Shown one piece after another: positions 1 through 9,891 of a stretch of 64,000 bases of DNA. The stretch is from Phoenix dactylifera (lineage: Eukaryota > Streptophyta > Magnoliopsida > Arecales > Arecaceae): contig NW_024068246.1 of the NCBI RefSeq assembly GCF_009389715.1, positions 1-64,000 of the forward strand. Direction: 5' to 3'. Numbering within the stretch: position 1 is the stretch's first letter; each line of letters begins with the position of its first letter. The notes beneath the pieces are model-generated. The model worked only from the letters and a program-made list of their open reading frames with translations. It was not told the DNA's origin and searched no databases. The position numbers and the translations under genes are program-made.

Positions 1-1455
1 CCCGGACTCGTCGGTCGGCGTCGGAGGCACCTCCTTGCGGGACTTCTTCGCCGGCGGGGCCCCGCTCGGAGGAGCTCGTTTCCTCCTCCGGACCGCTTCC
101 AGTAGGACGACCTACCAACAGCCGGTCCCTTGTCCGACCGCATGACGTCGTCAATCTCTGCAACAAGAACGAGATGGTCGGCTGAGAAACCGAAGGAAAG
201 AACGAGACGAAAGAGGAGAAAAGAGTCAAAAAAGAAATGGTGGCGGGCTCACGGTCGGTGGGGACCGAGCTCAGACCGACATTCACTAAGGTATCCTCGG
301 AAATAAGGCGGGCCACCGGGGGGAGCTGGCCCTCGGCAACCAACCCCTTCAAGGCGGCCAAGCCATCGATTCCTCCCTCGACAGTCTCGATAGGCCGATC
401 GGGGACTTCATCGGCGTCTCCCAGGTCGCCCTGATTTCCCAAGAGGGATCTACATCGATGAAGAAGAAACGCTCCTTCCAGCCGTGAATGGAGGAAGGAG
501 CCTCTTTGACGAGGCCGCACCCTCGCCGCGCCGCAAAGCACCACCACCCTTTGTCCTGGGGGTGGCCACTCAGGCTGTAGAACTCCTAAAAAACATTCAG
601 AGTGGCGGAAATCTCGTGCATGCGGCAGAGAACCTGGAAGACCGTCAGGGCACGCCGCGAGTTCGGCACCAGTTGCGTCGGCGCAACTCTTAAACCCCGG
701 AGTACCTGCACGACTAAGTCCGAAGGGGGGAAGCGGAACCCGGCCTGGAGAATGCCCTCATTGATGGCGATCTTCCCTGGAGGAGGATGGGACATCCTCT
801 CCTCAGGCCCCGGGAGTGTAACGTTGCAGGCCTCGGGAAGGTGGTACCGAGCCACGAGTTTGTCTAAGTCTTCGGCGACCAGCTCCGACTTAATGTGGTC
901 TGCTCTCACTTCGCCCATTCCTAATGGCCAATAAACCTACGGTCAGGACGGGGACAAGAAGGGGGGAAAGACCGGGACGACTGGGGTACACTAGTACAAA
1001 AGGAGAAAGTATGGAGAGCCCTAAGTAGAAGAATGGGGGTAACTCACCGGAAGAGAAGGAAGAACGGCTTCCGAGAGCGTCAAAGGAGAAGCAAGCGAAC
1101 AGTCCGACGGCAACAACGGCAGCGCAAAGGGGAAACTCGAAAATATCTGTAAAGAGGAAGACGGACGGGGGAGGGCCCCCGGTTAAATAGGCGGAAAGGC
1201 GGGTGATGCCTCGATGACGCCAGAGGACGCCTGGCCGCCGAAGGGTCGCTCGCGCCCCAAAGGCGAATCGACACCATTAAGGAAGGATGTCCGCCGAAAT
1301 CCACAGACTGCCAGGTCAGCAACAACCGCCATACGCCATAAAGAAGGCGGGGAGCTCGAGGCGCGTGCGCCTCTCCGAGGGATGGCGGCAATCTCGAAGC
1401 ATCACTCCCTTCACCCGTTCCCCTTCTGGTTCCAGGCTCGGAAGTGGGGGGCTAC
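1..1455 (+). mobile_element. Ty3/gypsy (Tat-like) retrotransposon, 3' internal region, partial
   Basis: GC-rich stretch that runs off the left edge and ends in a short purine tract (about 1441-1451) directly before the TGTTAC start of an LTR. That order (interior, polypurine tract, LTR) puts the element on the + strand with this as its 3' interior. No pol motifs are visible inside the window, so the family rests on the antisense ORF at 586-918, which resembles the extra ORF known from Tat-lineage plant elements. The element is incomplete and looks like a fossil. The opposite orientation cannot be excluded; in that case the LTR would be the 5' LTR, but I see no convincing tRNA primer site next to it. 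Confidence 0.6.
586..918 (-). mobile_element. Antisense extra ORF resembling the 'putative gypsy type transposon' domain
   Basis: About 110 residues read on the minus strand. The segment containing GFRFPPSDLVVQVLRGL followed by VAPTQLVPNS resembles the plant 'gypsy-type transposon' domain (Pfam Transposase_28, PF04195), which usually reads as a GFRFP...VLR...PxQLxPNSW pattern. That domain occurs in extra ORFs of Tat-lineage Ty3/gypsy elements, sometimes antisense between pol and the 3' LTR, which fits its place here about 0.5 kb before the LTR. Function of such ORFs is unknown. It is part of a fossil element and not counted as a host gene. Confidence 0.55.
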
Positions 1456-2270
1456 TGTTACGGGGGAACTAAGCCGCCATGCTCCACGTGACCGGCACGC
1501 GCGCCCATGAAGACTACGGCTGTCCTTTGATCCAGCAATCCGACCCCGAGTCGGACATCTTCGGCTCCACAGCCCGACCTCGAGTCGGCTGCCCTTCGAT
1601 CCAGCAGTCCGACCCCGAGTCGGACATCTTCGGCTTCGCAGCCCGACCCCGAGTCGGCTGCCCCTTAATCTAGCAATCCGACCCCAAGTCGGATATCCTC
1701 AGCACCGCAGCCCGACCCCGAGTCGGCTGCCCCCTGATCCAGCACTCCGACCCCGAGTCGGAGATCTCTTGATAACGACAGGCTGCTCCCCAGAGGCGCG
1801 CCGAGGCCTCCTGCTCCACTACTCCCTGCAACGGCTGTATCCGATGCTGTTCCACGATCTCCTGTATCAGCCGTACAAAGCGGAACTCCACTACGCCCTG
1901 TCATGGCCGTACCCAGTGCTGCTCCACGACGCCCTGTAACGGCCATGTCAGTGGCCACTCCATCGCGCCCCACGATGGCAAACCCCCCTGAGAGACCCCC
2001 CAGCCAGGTATATATGCGGCTGGGGGGAGAAGGGGGGGTAAGCAATATCTTCCAGAGCACTCTCTTGCTTGCTATTATCATCTCTCCTCCTCCTCCAATC
2101 TCCTCTGACTTGATCGTCGGAGGGCCCCCACTACCCCAGTGGTGGTGCGAGGCTTGCTTGCAGGTTTTCCGGTGGAAGGTGGAGCACAATCAACATCAAC
2201 CAAGGCAGCTCAGACGGAATCCCGTTCACACCGCTGTGCCAATTGTTCTCGGTTTGGACCACCAGCAACA
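1456..2270 (+). mobile_element. LTR of the gypsy-type element (about 815 bp)
   Basis: Starts TGTTACGGGGG and ends AACA, giving the short TGTT/AACA inverted ends usual for LTRs. A purine tract precedes it. Inside are a TATA-like TATATATGCGG at about 2009 and a pyrimidine-rich stretch downstream, consistent with a U3-R-U5 plan on the + strand. A 69-bp tandem repeat occupies its first third. The other LTR lies outside the window, so neither target-site duplication nor age from LTR divergence can be read. Confidence 0.6.
1526..1770. repeat. 69-bp tandem repeat with small hairpins inside the LTR
   Basis: About 3.5 copies with an exact 69-bp spacing: TCCAGCA/TCTAGCA begins at 1531, 1600, 1669 and 1738. 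Each unit contains CCGACCCCGAGTCGG, whose arms CCGAC and GTCGG pair, so every unit can form two short stem-loops. Tandem repeats are common in U3 regions, but regulatory meaning is not shown. Confidence 0.85.
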
Positions 2271-2713
2271 GATAGTAATTTGAGAAGTAGGGATAATTTA
2301 GAATCATTATCATATAGCATTAACATGGTGCATCCAAATATGATGATCTTGTTACCTTCATCGATGTCATTCTTGATCTTGGAATGATTATCTCATATCA
2401 AATGCTCTATCAAATAATAAAACCACAACATTAGTTAACGAACAAAAACTAAAAACAAAAACTAAGAACTGCGGCATAGTTTTAGGTAAAGTCTATTATT
2501 GAGTTATGTCTTGAGTTTACGAGTCGTATACTTTTGAATTATCATTTATGTATGCAATTGAAGTAACATTGAATTATTTATCACAAAACCCAATCATGTA
2601 GATTCCAAGAAGTAACTTGTTTCTTTTTTGGCTTGTTTTATCATTTATCATTTATGTATGCAATTGAATTATTTTCTTTGATATAGCCTAACATTGAATT
2701 TCTATATTTTCAG
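2271..2713. other. AT-rich spacer, no gene seen
   Basis: AT-rich DNA between the LTR and the next coding scrap. A direct repeat of 'tcatttatgtatgcaattgaa' type occurs at about 2542 and 2645. It ends in a splice-acceptor-like TTTTCAG at 2707-2713. Nothing else recognised. Confidence 0.5.
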
Positions 2714-3067
2714 ACATGGATCCCGGTCCCTCCAGAGTTAGACCTACGGCGTCAGCTAGGAGACGTCGTGCTAGGATTGCTTCTCCCGAGTACTCATTCT
2801 GGAGCTAGGGGAGGTCATGATGATGCTGACATGCACCGGCGGCGTATTGCAGATGCACTCGGTATCAGTACCGACATTGTACGGATGGGTCCCTCAGAGG
2901 CTACGTCACTAGGTGCCGGGCACCTATTTCATGCTATTTGTCAGATGCATCAGTTACTTCTGGGTGATGAGCCTGGCCCGAGTACAGCACCCTCTCATTC
3001 GGATCCAGCACCCTCTCATTCGGACGTACAGCAGTACACGCGTCGACGACGGCGTCATAGGGATTGA
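2714..3067 (+). pseudogene. C-terminal exon of a transposon-type gene (unidentified)
   Basis: An open frame runs from a TTTTCAG acceptor to a TGA. It starts TWIPVPPELDLRRQLGDVV and ends in a run of arginines (RRRRRHRD), with a short duplicated PSHSDPAPSHSD segment before it. The style, a hydrophilic tail of an otherwise missing protein amid repeats, recalls plant mobile-domain (PMD) transposon proteins, but I cannot see a diagnostic motif. No upstream exons can be joined to it. Treat as a transposon-derived fragment of uncertain family. Confidence 0.35.
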
Positions 3068-3361
3068 TGATGGAGCCTTTATTTTGATTATGTAGCTTCG
3101 ACTTTTTTTTTTGTGTAATTTGAAACTGTTGATATTAATGAAAAATATATATTTTTGGTACATTTACGTGTAATCTTTGTAAAGCCTGGCCCGTTCTATT
3201 TTACACAAATATAACAGTGCACATAACAATCAATCTAACAATGCGAAGACAGATATTTTTTGATTTATATTGATGATGGAGTTTCACAGTACATGACTCT
3301 AAGAGCCCAAAAAAATTTACAACTTTCAAAAATTGTACATATATAAACAATCAATCTAACT

Positions 3362-4239
3362 CTACTGTCTCGCTAATTATAACATTAGGTGAGATGCTCT
3401 CTTTGAACTGTTGAATCCGGGCTTCATATAAATTTTCCCATCCGGTAGCACAAGGAAGATGATATTTTCGCCAATTGGTCGCTACTGGCAGAACGGGATG
3501 TCCCGGCAACAAGAACACCTTCAAAATTAGAAATAAGAAAATATTAATAGCTACAAAATTATAAATAAGCAAAATTAAATAAGCAAAATTAAATATTCGC
3601 AAGTGTTGTGAACGTAGTACCTCAACAAAATGATTTCCATTTACAACAAAGTATAATGATTTCCATTTATGTAAGTACACAGTTGTAAAAATAGCTCGCT
3701 AAACTAATACAAAATTGCACAATACATTATAATACCTCGTAAGTTGTAAATTCGCTTGTGTAATCCAGTACAAATTCTGATCCAATTATACTCGATTCGG
3801 TTGTAGCATAGCCCCTACATATAAAATAATTGATCACCAAGAATTAATGAATCAGAGGATCTGTTCGGTACAAAATTCAGCACGGCACGCGATTTGACAC
3901 CAGAAGCCTTCTGTTCGGCTGCACAGTGCCGAACAGAAGGCTTCTGTTCGGCTGCACAGAGCCGGACAGAACCCTTCTATTCGGCTGCACAGTGCCGGAC
4001 AGAAGGCAACAGAAGCCTTCTGTTCGGCACTGTGCAGCCGAACAGAAGGCTTCTGTTCGGTTGAGGGTTGCCGAACAGAAGGCTTCTGTTCGGCACTGTT
4101 CAGCCGAACAGAAGCCTTTTGTTCGGCGATCCAGTGCCGAACGGAGCACGAACCGTGAAAAAAAAAAAATTTCGAAACAAGGTGGAACACGTACCTTTGC
4201 GGCCGATTCTTCGTCCCAAATCACTAGTTGCTTGTCCAT
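3362..4239 (-). pseudogene. Scattered exon-like blocks of an unidentified transposon-type gene
   Basis: On the minus strand, a 15-residue block starting MDKQLVIWDEESAAK (4239-4195) ends at AAAG|GTACGT, a good donor. Further protein-like blocks follow: one around 3814-3735 containing FVLDYTSEFTTYE, and one around 3518-3362 containing GHPVLPVATNWRKYHLPC and ending in a TGA. The blocks are separated by AT-rich gaps with acceptor-like ends. I do not recognise the family. The surroundings (poly-C, inverted repeats, the fragment at 2714-3067) suggest a decayed mobile element and not a host gene. Whether the blocks belong together is inference. Confidence 0.3.
3895..4150. repeat. Array of interleaved inverted repeats
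   Basis: About 250 bp made almost entirely of the near-palindrome GAACAGAAGGCTTCTGTTC alternating with GGCTGCACAGTGCC or its complement GGCACTGTGCAGC. The polarity flips around position 4010, so the left and right halves can pair as one long imperfect hairpin, while each unit is also self-complementary. It lies where intron 1 of the minus-strand transposon-like blocks would be. Confidence 0.85.
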
Positions 4240-4481
4240 GCTTCGAATGGGGCTTAAATCTCCTTCAAAGATCGCCTAAACGATGTAAATGGATCGAGGG
4301 GTTTAAGGGGGGTTTGAGGGGTGTTTTTTTTTTTTCTTTTCAAAACGAAACGGAGGAGGAGGAAGGGGGGTGTACTAAGAAAATTTCAAGGGCAATATGG
4401 TAATTACATTAAAGGTTAGTTTGGGTTTTTTTTTTGGTTTTTGGGGGGTGTCCTTAGCAATAGGGGGGTGTATATAGAACC

Positions 4482-4482
<1 letters not shown>

Positions 4483-4517
<35 letters not shown>
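4483..4517. repeat. Poly(C) tract of 35 bases
   Basis: An uninterrupted run of 35 C, preceded within 60 bases by two GGGGGGTGT blocks (about 4443 and 4463). It may mark an end of the decayed element to its left. Length may be partly a sequencing or assembly artefact. Confidence 0.8.
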
Positions 4518-4520
<3 letters not shown>

Positions 4521-5690
4521 TAATGAAGATAATATAAAAATAAAAAATCTTTCTATAGCTAAATCTTGATTTTTTATATTTATGTTGTTTTTATTTGTAC
4601 CGTGCAGCTTTTTGTGGATTTAGAGTTGTACTCGGTCAAATTTTTTTCTGAAAAGAAATTTTTATTTTACTAACTTATTTATGGTTTAAACATTGTTATA
4701 TGCTCTTGATCAGTGCGCGTGTCAAACATCATAGAGCATGATATATCATTGTAGATCTTGAAAATAAGCTAATTTGTGAACAAAAGTTTTGATGTATAAT
4801 TCATTTTTTGATATGATAGATTTTACTTCTAGATTTTATCGTGGCCTATCCAAAATCGAAGTGGTCATAGACGGTTCCGGTGATCCTCATGAATTAGGAT
4901 TCCCTCTATTTGAAGAATTTAGCTTCGACTAAATTAAGATTAGAGAAAGAAAAATATTTGATTCCCTCTTTTACAATCGAACCACTTGGTCTTGTTAGAA
5001 AATTGACTTTTCTAGTAAATCCAAAAAATATCGTTACTCTCGCACTTGGTTTCTACAACATCTCTCGTGATTTTGATGTGTTTATTGAAACTTAATCATT
5101 TGAGCTCAAGCCAATTTTTTATTTAGGGTGACATAGAGTTTCCATGACGGAATATGATGGTCTCTCATTCTTCAACAAAAATCTTGCTTTTGTTACCTTA
5201 CCATCTTTCCATGGCTAAAGATAACAAAAATTATGCTTCCAGTCCAATTCTATTTTCTTGAGCCCTAACTTTTTTATCTTATTGTGAACAATATGATCTC
5301 TTGCTTTAAATTCTATTAATTAACTTAATTATGCATGTAAATGATGTTCACCAGGATTAAGAATTTTACTTTGCGCTTCATGTTGGACCGTCCAAAATCT
5401 TAGGATCAATTTGTTTGGCAAAGTTTGGAAGTCGAAATTTATTCACAGTATTCATCATGCCAGGTATCTGGCCAGCCAAAAGCAAGCTTATCCATTGATT
5501 TGATGTCATTTGAACACCAGAGCTTTTTTTTGTGCAATCTATATTTTAGATATGGGCATGGCGGTGGTCAAACCCTATCCAAAACTGATCCGCTGACTCC
5601 GTACAAGTTCCAATCATCTCCAAATCCGCGGCCGCCGTGGTGAAAAGAAGAAACAGGAATGTTGGATGTCCCCAGCCGTTGATTGCATCA
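4518..5690. other. AT-rich intergenic region upstream of the first AVT3 gene
   Basis: AT-rich DNA with one 61-residue open frame (4910-5095) that I do not recognise and that has no intron or neighbour support. The last 100 bases are presumably promoter of the transporter gene at 5840. No RNA gene or intact mobile element seen. Confidence 0.5.
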
Positions 5691-5698
5691 ACACCGCC

Positions 5699-5722
5699 CT
5701 CTCTCTCTCTCTCTCTCTCTCT
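5699..5722 (+). repeat. (CT)n microsatellite in the AVT3 leader
   Basis: About eleven CT repeats, followed by more pyrimidine-rich sequence, 120-140 bases before the start codon at 5840. CT-rich leaders are common in plant genes and mark the probable 5' UTR; the transcription start itself cannot be read. Confidence 0.7.
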
Positions 5723-5839
5723 ATTCTCTCTCGTTTGTCGCTCGTCTCTTTAAAATCTCCTCCTCCCCGTACTCGAACGAAGGCCAAAACAAAATCCTCG
5801 GGCAATCTCCCTTCTTACCCTCCCCTTGTTTTCTTTCTG

Positions 5840-8790
5840 ATGGAGACGACCGAAGCGCCGCTTCCACTCCTCGACGCGAACCAAAGAAGCAAAAACGGCG
5901 GCGGCGGCGGTGGGGCCACCTCCGCCCAGACCCTCGGCAACATCGTGGTCTCCCTCCTGGGCACCGGCGCCCTCGGCCTCCCCTACGCCTTCCGCGTCTC
6001 CGGCTGGCTCTCCGGTTCCCTCGGCCTCGCCGCCGCTGCTGCTGTCGTTTATTACTGCATGCTCCTTCTCGTCGGTGCTTCTATGCTTCTCCTCTCGCCG
6101 CTCTCTCTTTCTCTCTGTGTCACCATACATATAACATCTTCTTCTCAACCGTAACCCTTACATTTCTTGTTTTTTTGGTTTCTTTTTTTTTGTTATGACG
6201 TCGATCAGATAAGATGCAGAAATAAATTGGAAGAAGGACGAGATAAAGATGGGGCGGCGGTCCAGATCCAAACCTATGGAGATTTGGGCGCGGAGGCATT
6301 CGGAGTCCCCGGCCGCTGCCTGACCGAAGTACTTGTCGTCATCTCCTATGCCGGCACCACCGTCTCCTATCTCTTCTTCATGGGTGAAAACCTCTCCTCC
6401 GTCTTCTCCTCTTACGGCATCTCGCCCTCAGCATTCGTCTTTGCGCTCCTCCTCCCCCTCGAGGCTGCTCTTTCCTTCATCCGCTCCTTCTCCGTGCTCG
6501 CCCCCTTCAGCATCTTGGCCGACGCATGCAATGTCCTCGCGATGGCCATCGTCCTTGCGGTGGACGTTCAGCAGCTTAGAAAGCCTTCGGGGAAGGCCAA
6601 AAGGAGCGCTTTTAATGGTGCTTGGAGCTTGCCGTTCGCCGGAGGTGTGGCCGTGTTTTGCTTCGAGGCATTTGGGTTGACGCTGTCGCTGGAGGCATCG
6701 ATGGCGGAGAGGAAAAAGTTCCCTTGGGTGCTGCTTCAGGCGTTTCTTGGGACTGCAGCGGCTTATATATGTTTTGGAGTTTTTGGTTATCTGGCTTATG
6801 GCGAAGACACAAACGATATCATAACGCTGAATCTTCCAAGCAACTGGCTTGCTTCCATTGTTAAGGCGAGTAACTTAACTTGCTCTCTGTCTACCGCTAG
6901 TACTCATCATTCCTACTATCTTACTACTTCTATTGCATTCTGAATTAAGTGTGTGTTCTAGGTTTGAAGCACACTCTAGCTAGGGCCCTTAAAAGGCTTA
7001 TATTGGTCCGATCCTTGCACTTGTTTCTTCTTTTTTTTGATAGAAAAGAAATTTGCCTTCTCTTAATGAGTATTCTTCTGAGCTTTAAGTTAGTTTGCTA
7101 TGTGCTTCCCACCACAGATTTATCAAGTACCTTAAGTTGTTATTTGAGAAGCTGAACTTGGTATTGTAGTTTCAAATCGGGTAAAATATTGTAGTGTACT
7201 TTGTTATTGAGAAGCTGAAAGATTCTTAAGTTGTTATTCAGAATCAGGTCTTTTTTTTTGTTATAATTTCAAAAACAAGCACAAGAAATGTTATAGTGTA
7301 CTATAGTATTTTAGTTTTAAACCAAGCTACACCAATAACCGGGAGAATTCAAGAAAAGCAAAATCTACCTACAAACCCCAGCTAGGCTTACAAAGAGCAG
7401 CAAACTCTATGAAAAGTATCCTTGACATCGGCTTTACTGGATGAAGATTACTACTTGCTGTTGTGACTGAGAGATGCATCATTTTTGGGGGATAGGATGT
7501 GTTAGGGTGTCTTTTGTTTGTTGTACTGCTAGAAAAGATATCATTTTGTTTGTATTATTTTGTCAAGCAACAAAAGGATTTCTTATACGATGCCAAACAT
7601 ATTCAGACTCTTAACCCTTATAGTTTTGAATCTGTACTTGGAATTACTAACCCGTAATTTTAGTATTCAAGATGATAAGTCTTGCTACCATAAGAAGCAT
7701 ATGCAGTATGGTTTAAACCATGACACACAAAGAATCACTGAAACTATTTAGCTAGCATGCAACATATTTCTTAGATTCCAGGAAAATCTTCATATTCAAC
7801 CTACATTTCATGTTAATATGCTGGGCTGCCAATATGGATATCCTATAATTTTTGTATTAACTAGTAACATTTTGTGTGCGTGTGAATATCAAAAATATTA
7901 ATATGAAACAATTTGAAATGCTGCAAGTAGTGATAGTGTTCAAGGAGCTGCAAAAATTGTTGATTCTAGGGTGTATCCGAGTCCAAAACCAAGAGATAAA
8001 CTTTAAGCCTGCACCACTTTTATCTGTTACAGTATAAATCGACATCTTGCTGCTTAAGAACCTCGAGACTAATTAGAGACATTTCATTCCCAGAAAGATT
8101 TATTTAACAAATCGAACTAATCTTTTCTAGTTTTTTGGAGACCATCTTTTCTTTGAGTGTCCTTGTAAGATAGCAGGGACTAGGGAGGGAGGATTTAGGA
8201 ATTCTCTTTATAGCCTTCTTTGTGCCATGCTGAATTTTGATGCATCTGTTTACATAAAAAACTGAGCAATCTAATCAACGATGGATGAGTTAGGAGGAAA
8301 AACATCTGCTATTTTTTTTTTCTTTCTTGCACTCGAATTCATTCATTCTGCTAAACATGCGTGCCGGATGCTCGAACAGGTTGGACTTTGCATTGCTCTA
8401 GCATTTACCTTTCCGATGATTATTCATCCAGTCAATGAGATCATAGAGAACAAGCTGGACTCGAGCGAATGGTTTCAGAAGCTCTGCCAGAATTTACCAG
8501 GTAGGAATTGGTTAGGACTGCAAGCTGTCCGCTTGCTGATTGTGGTGGCTGTGGCCTTTTTAGCTACTTCAGTTCCAGGCTTCGCAATACTCATATCATT
8601 TACAGGGAGCACGGTCTGCGCGCTGCTCGCTTTTGTCTTGCCTGCCACATTTCACCTCAAGCTCTTGGGGTCTTCCTCGACTCCATTGCAGAGAGTGTTG
8701 GATTACAGTATACTTGCCACTGGCCTGGTATTTGCAGGGTACAGCATTTACAGTGCCGTGTCAGGTCACTCTATGGGGTTCATGACTTGA
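5840..8790 (+). CDS. AVT3: Vacuolar amino-acid transporter, AVT3 type (AAAP family), copy 1
   Basis: Three exons: 5840-6070, 6209-6865 and 8380-8790, all phase 0, giving 432 residues, the usual size for AVT3 (about 430). These proteins export neutral amino acids from the vacuole across the tonoplast. Seen: acidic/Gly-rich N-terminus (1-27), then the family opener TLGNIVVSLLGTGALGLPYAF (31-51), a cytosolic loop QIQTYGDLG, the ADACNVLAMAIV segment, GGVAVFCFEAFG, and the final part VGLCIALAFTFP...ISFTGSTVCALLAFVLP. About ten hydrophobic segments. The exon 1 donor is CTC|GTCGGT and the acceptor GATCAG|ATAAGA. Exon 2 ends AAG|GCGAGT, so intron 2 (1514 bp) appears to be of the GC-AG type; the paralogue at 15148-9892 has AAG|GTTAGT at the same place, which fixes the junction. 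Start chosen at the only ATG before the conserved region. Convergent with its paralogue. Confidence 0.9.
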
Positions 8791-9891
8791 TTTCGTTTAC
8801 AGGCCTGTGTATCTTTTTCCTTTTTCTCTTGATTCATTCTTCTGTTTTTGTGACAAGAATGAGGAAATTACGTCAACTGGTTTCAATGAGAACATCACAA
8901 TATGGGATTTGGTTTTGCGAAGGGCAAACTGAAGAAATTTTTTTCCCTTTGCTTGCAGCTCAGCTCGATGGACATGTTTGCATCGCTGTTCGCATCATGC
9001 TAGTGTATAACTTCCATTTCCAGAGCTATCAAGGTGTGGTAGTAGTTCATTATATGCGATTGCATGAAGCACAAGATTGAAAGGAGAGCAGGAATACGGG
9101 GAGCTCGACCATTTACATAAGTTCCTAAGGCCACCATGTCGCAAATCTTGCATATTATCATGCAGTGATCCCACTGGAGAAAGCAGGAGATACGACAAGT
9201 GGGAGCCTGACACTGTGATTGGATGTCGGCAGCAATTGTTCTTGTTTCACCCATCGCATGGTCTTCAGCCTTGGCAAAGGCTTTTGAGGAAATGAATTGG
9301 GGCTCACAAGTATCTATCCACAAAATAAGCAACAGAAAGCGCCCAAGCAAACCATCCCAAGCCCCTTAACATTCAGAACTCCTAGAACAGGCCCAAAGGG
9401 TGATGACGTCTCATACTTGGAGGCTGAACGAATTTATATGGCCCAACTGTAATCATCCTTCCTGTAAAAGTTCTTTATAACAGGTCAAAAAAACCAACTC
9501 CTTTCAGACAATTACAAAAAGTTAATGCTCACAGATAAAAACAAAGTATATCATGTCCGTTTTATTGACTCTGCAACTTGTGAGGGACCCCAGCGTACAA
9601 TGTTAATTAAAAATTGTGCGGTGTGACGATTGATTCAAGAGATCTTCTCCTGGGAAATGCTGCAAACTGGACGCTAGTTATATGCTTCTCCAAAAAGATT
9701 ACACAAGCGTCATGCAGCCGTCCCGCTAAGCTATGATGACTGCATAGGCTTACATTACCAAGGACATGAAGGCTAATCCCTCAGCAACCAGCTAAGAGCT
9801 GTTTATCCTGCCACCTGTGACTTCATCCTATGGAATCAAGCCAAGAGCACATAAACTGAGGCTGAGATCTCCTCTGACCAACAAAGTCATA
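8791..9891. other. Intergenic region between two convergent AVT3 genes
   Basis: 1101 bp between the two stop codons. It should hold both 3' UTRs and poly(A) sites. No third gene and no clear transposon; open frames on both strands here are short and unsupported. Because the genes converge, transcripts reading past the first poly(A) sites could overlap. Confidence 0.6.

Noticed and set aside
3852-4403. Overlapping ORFs with EQKASVR-type repeats on both strands
   Set aside because: Produced by the inverted-repeat array; no frame is favoured, and no known protein repeat is matched.
4910-5095. 61-codon ORF upstream of AVT3 copy 1
   Set aside because: Isolated, AT-rich and without recognisable motif.
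5683-6198. Long alternative-frame ORFs across AVT3 exon 1 on both strands
   Set aside because: They are shadows of a GC-rich exon and CT-rich leader; the frame matching the transporter family is unambiguous.
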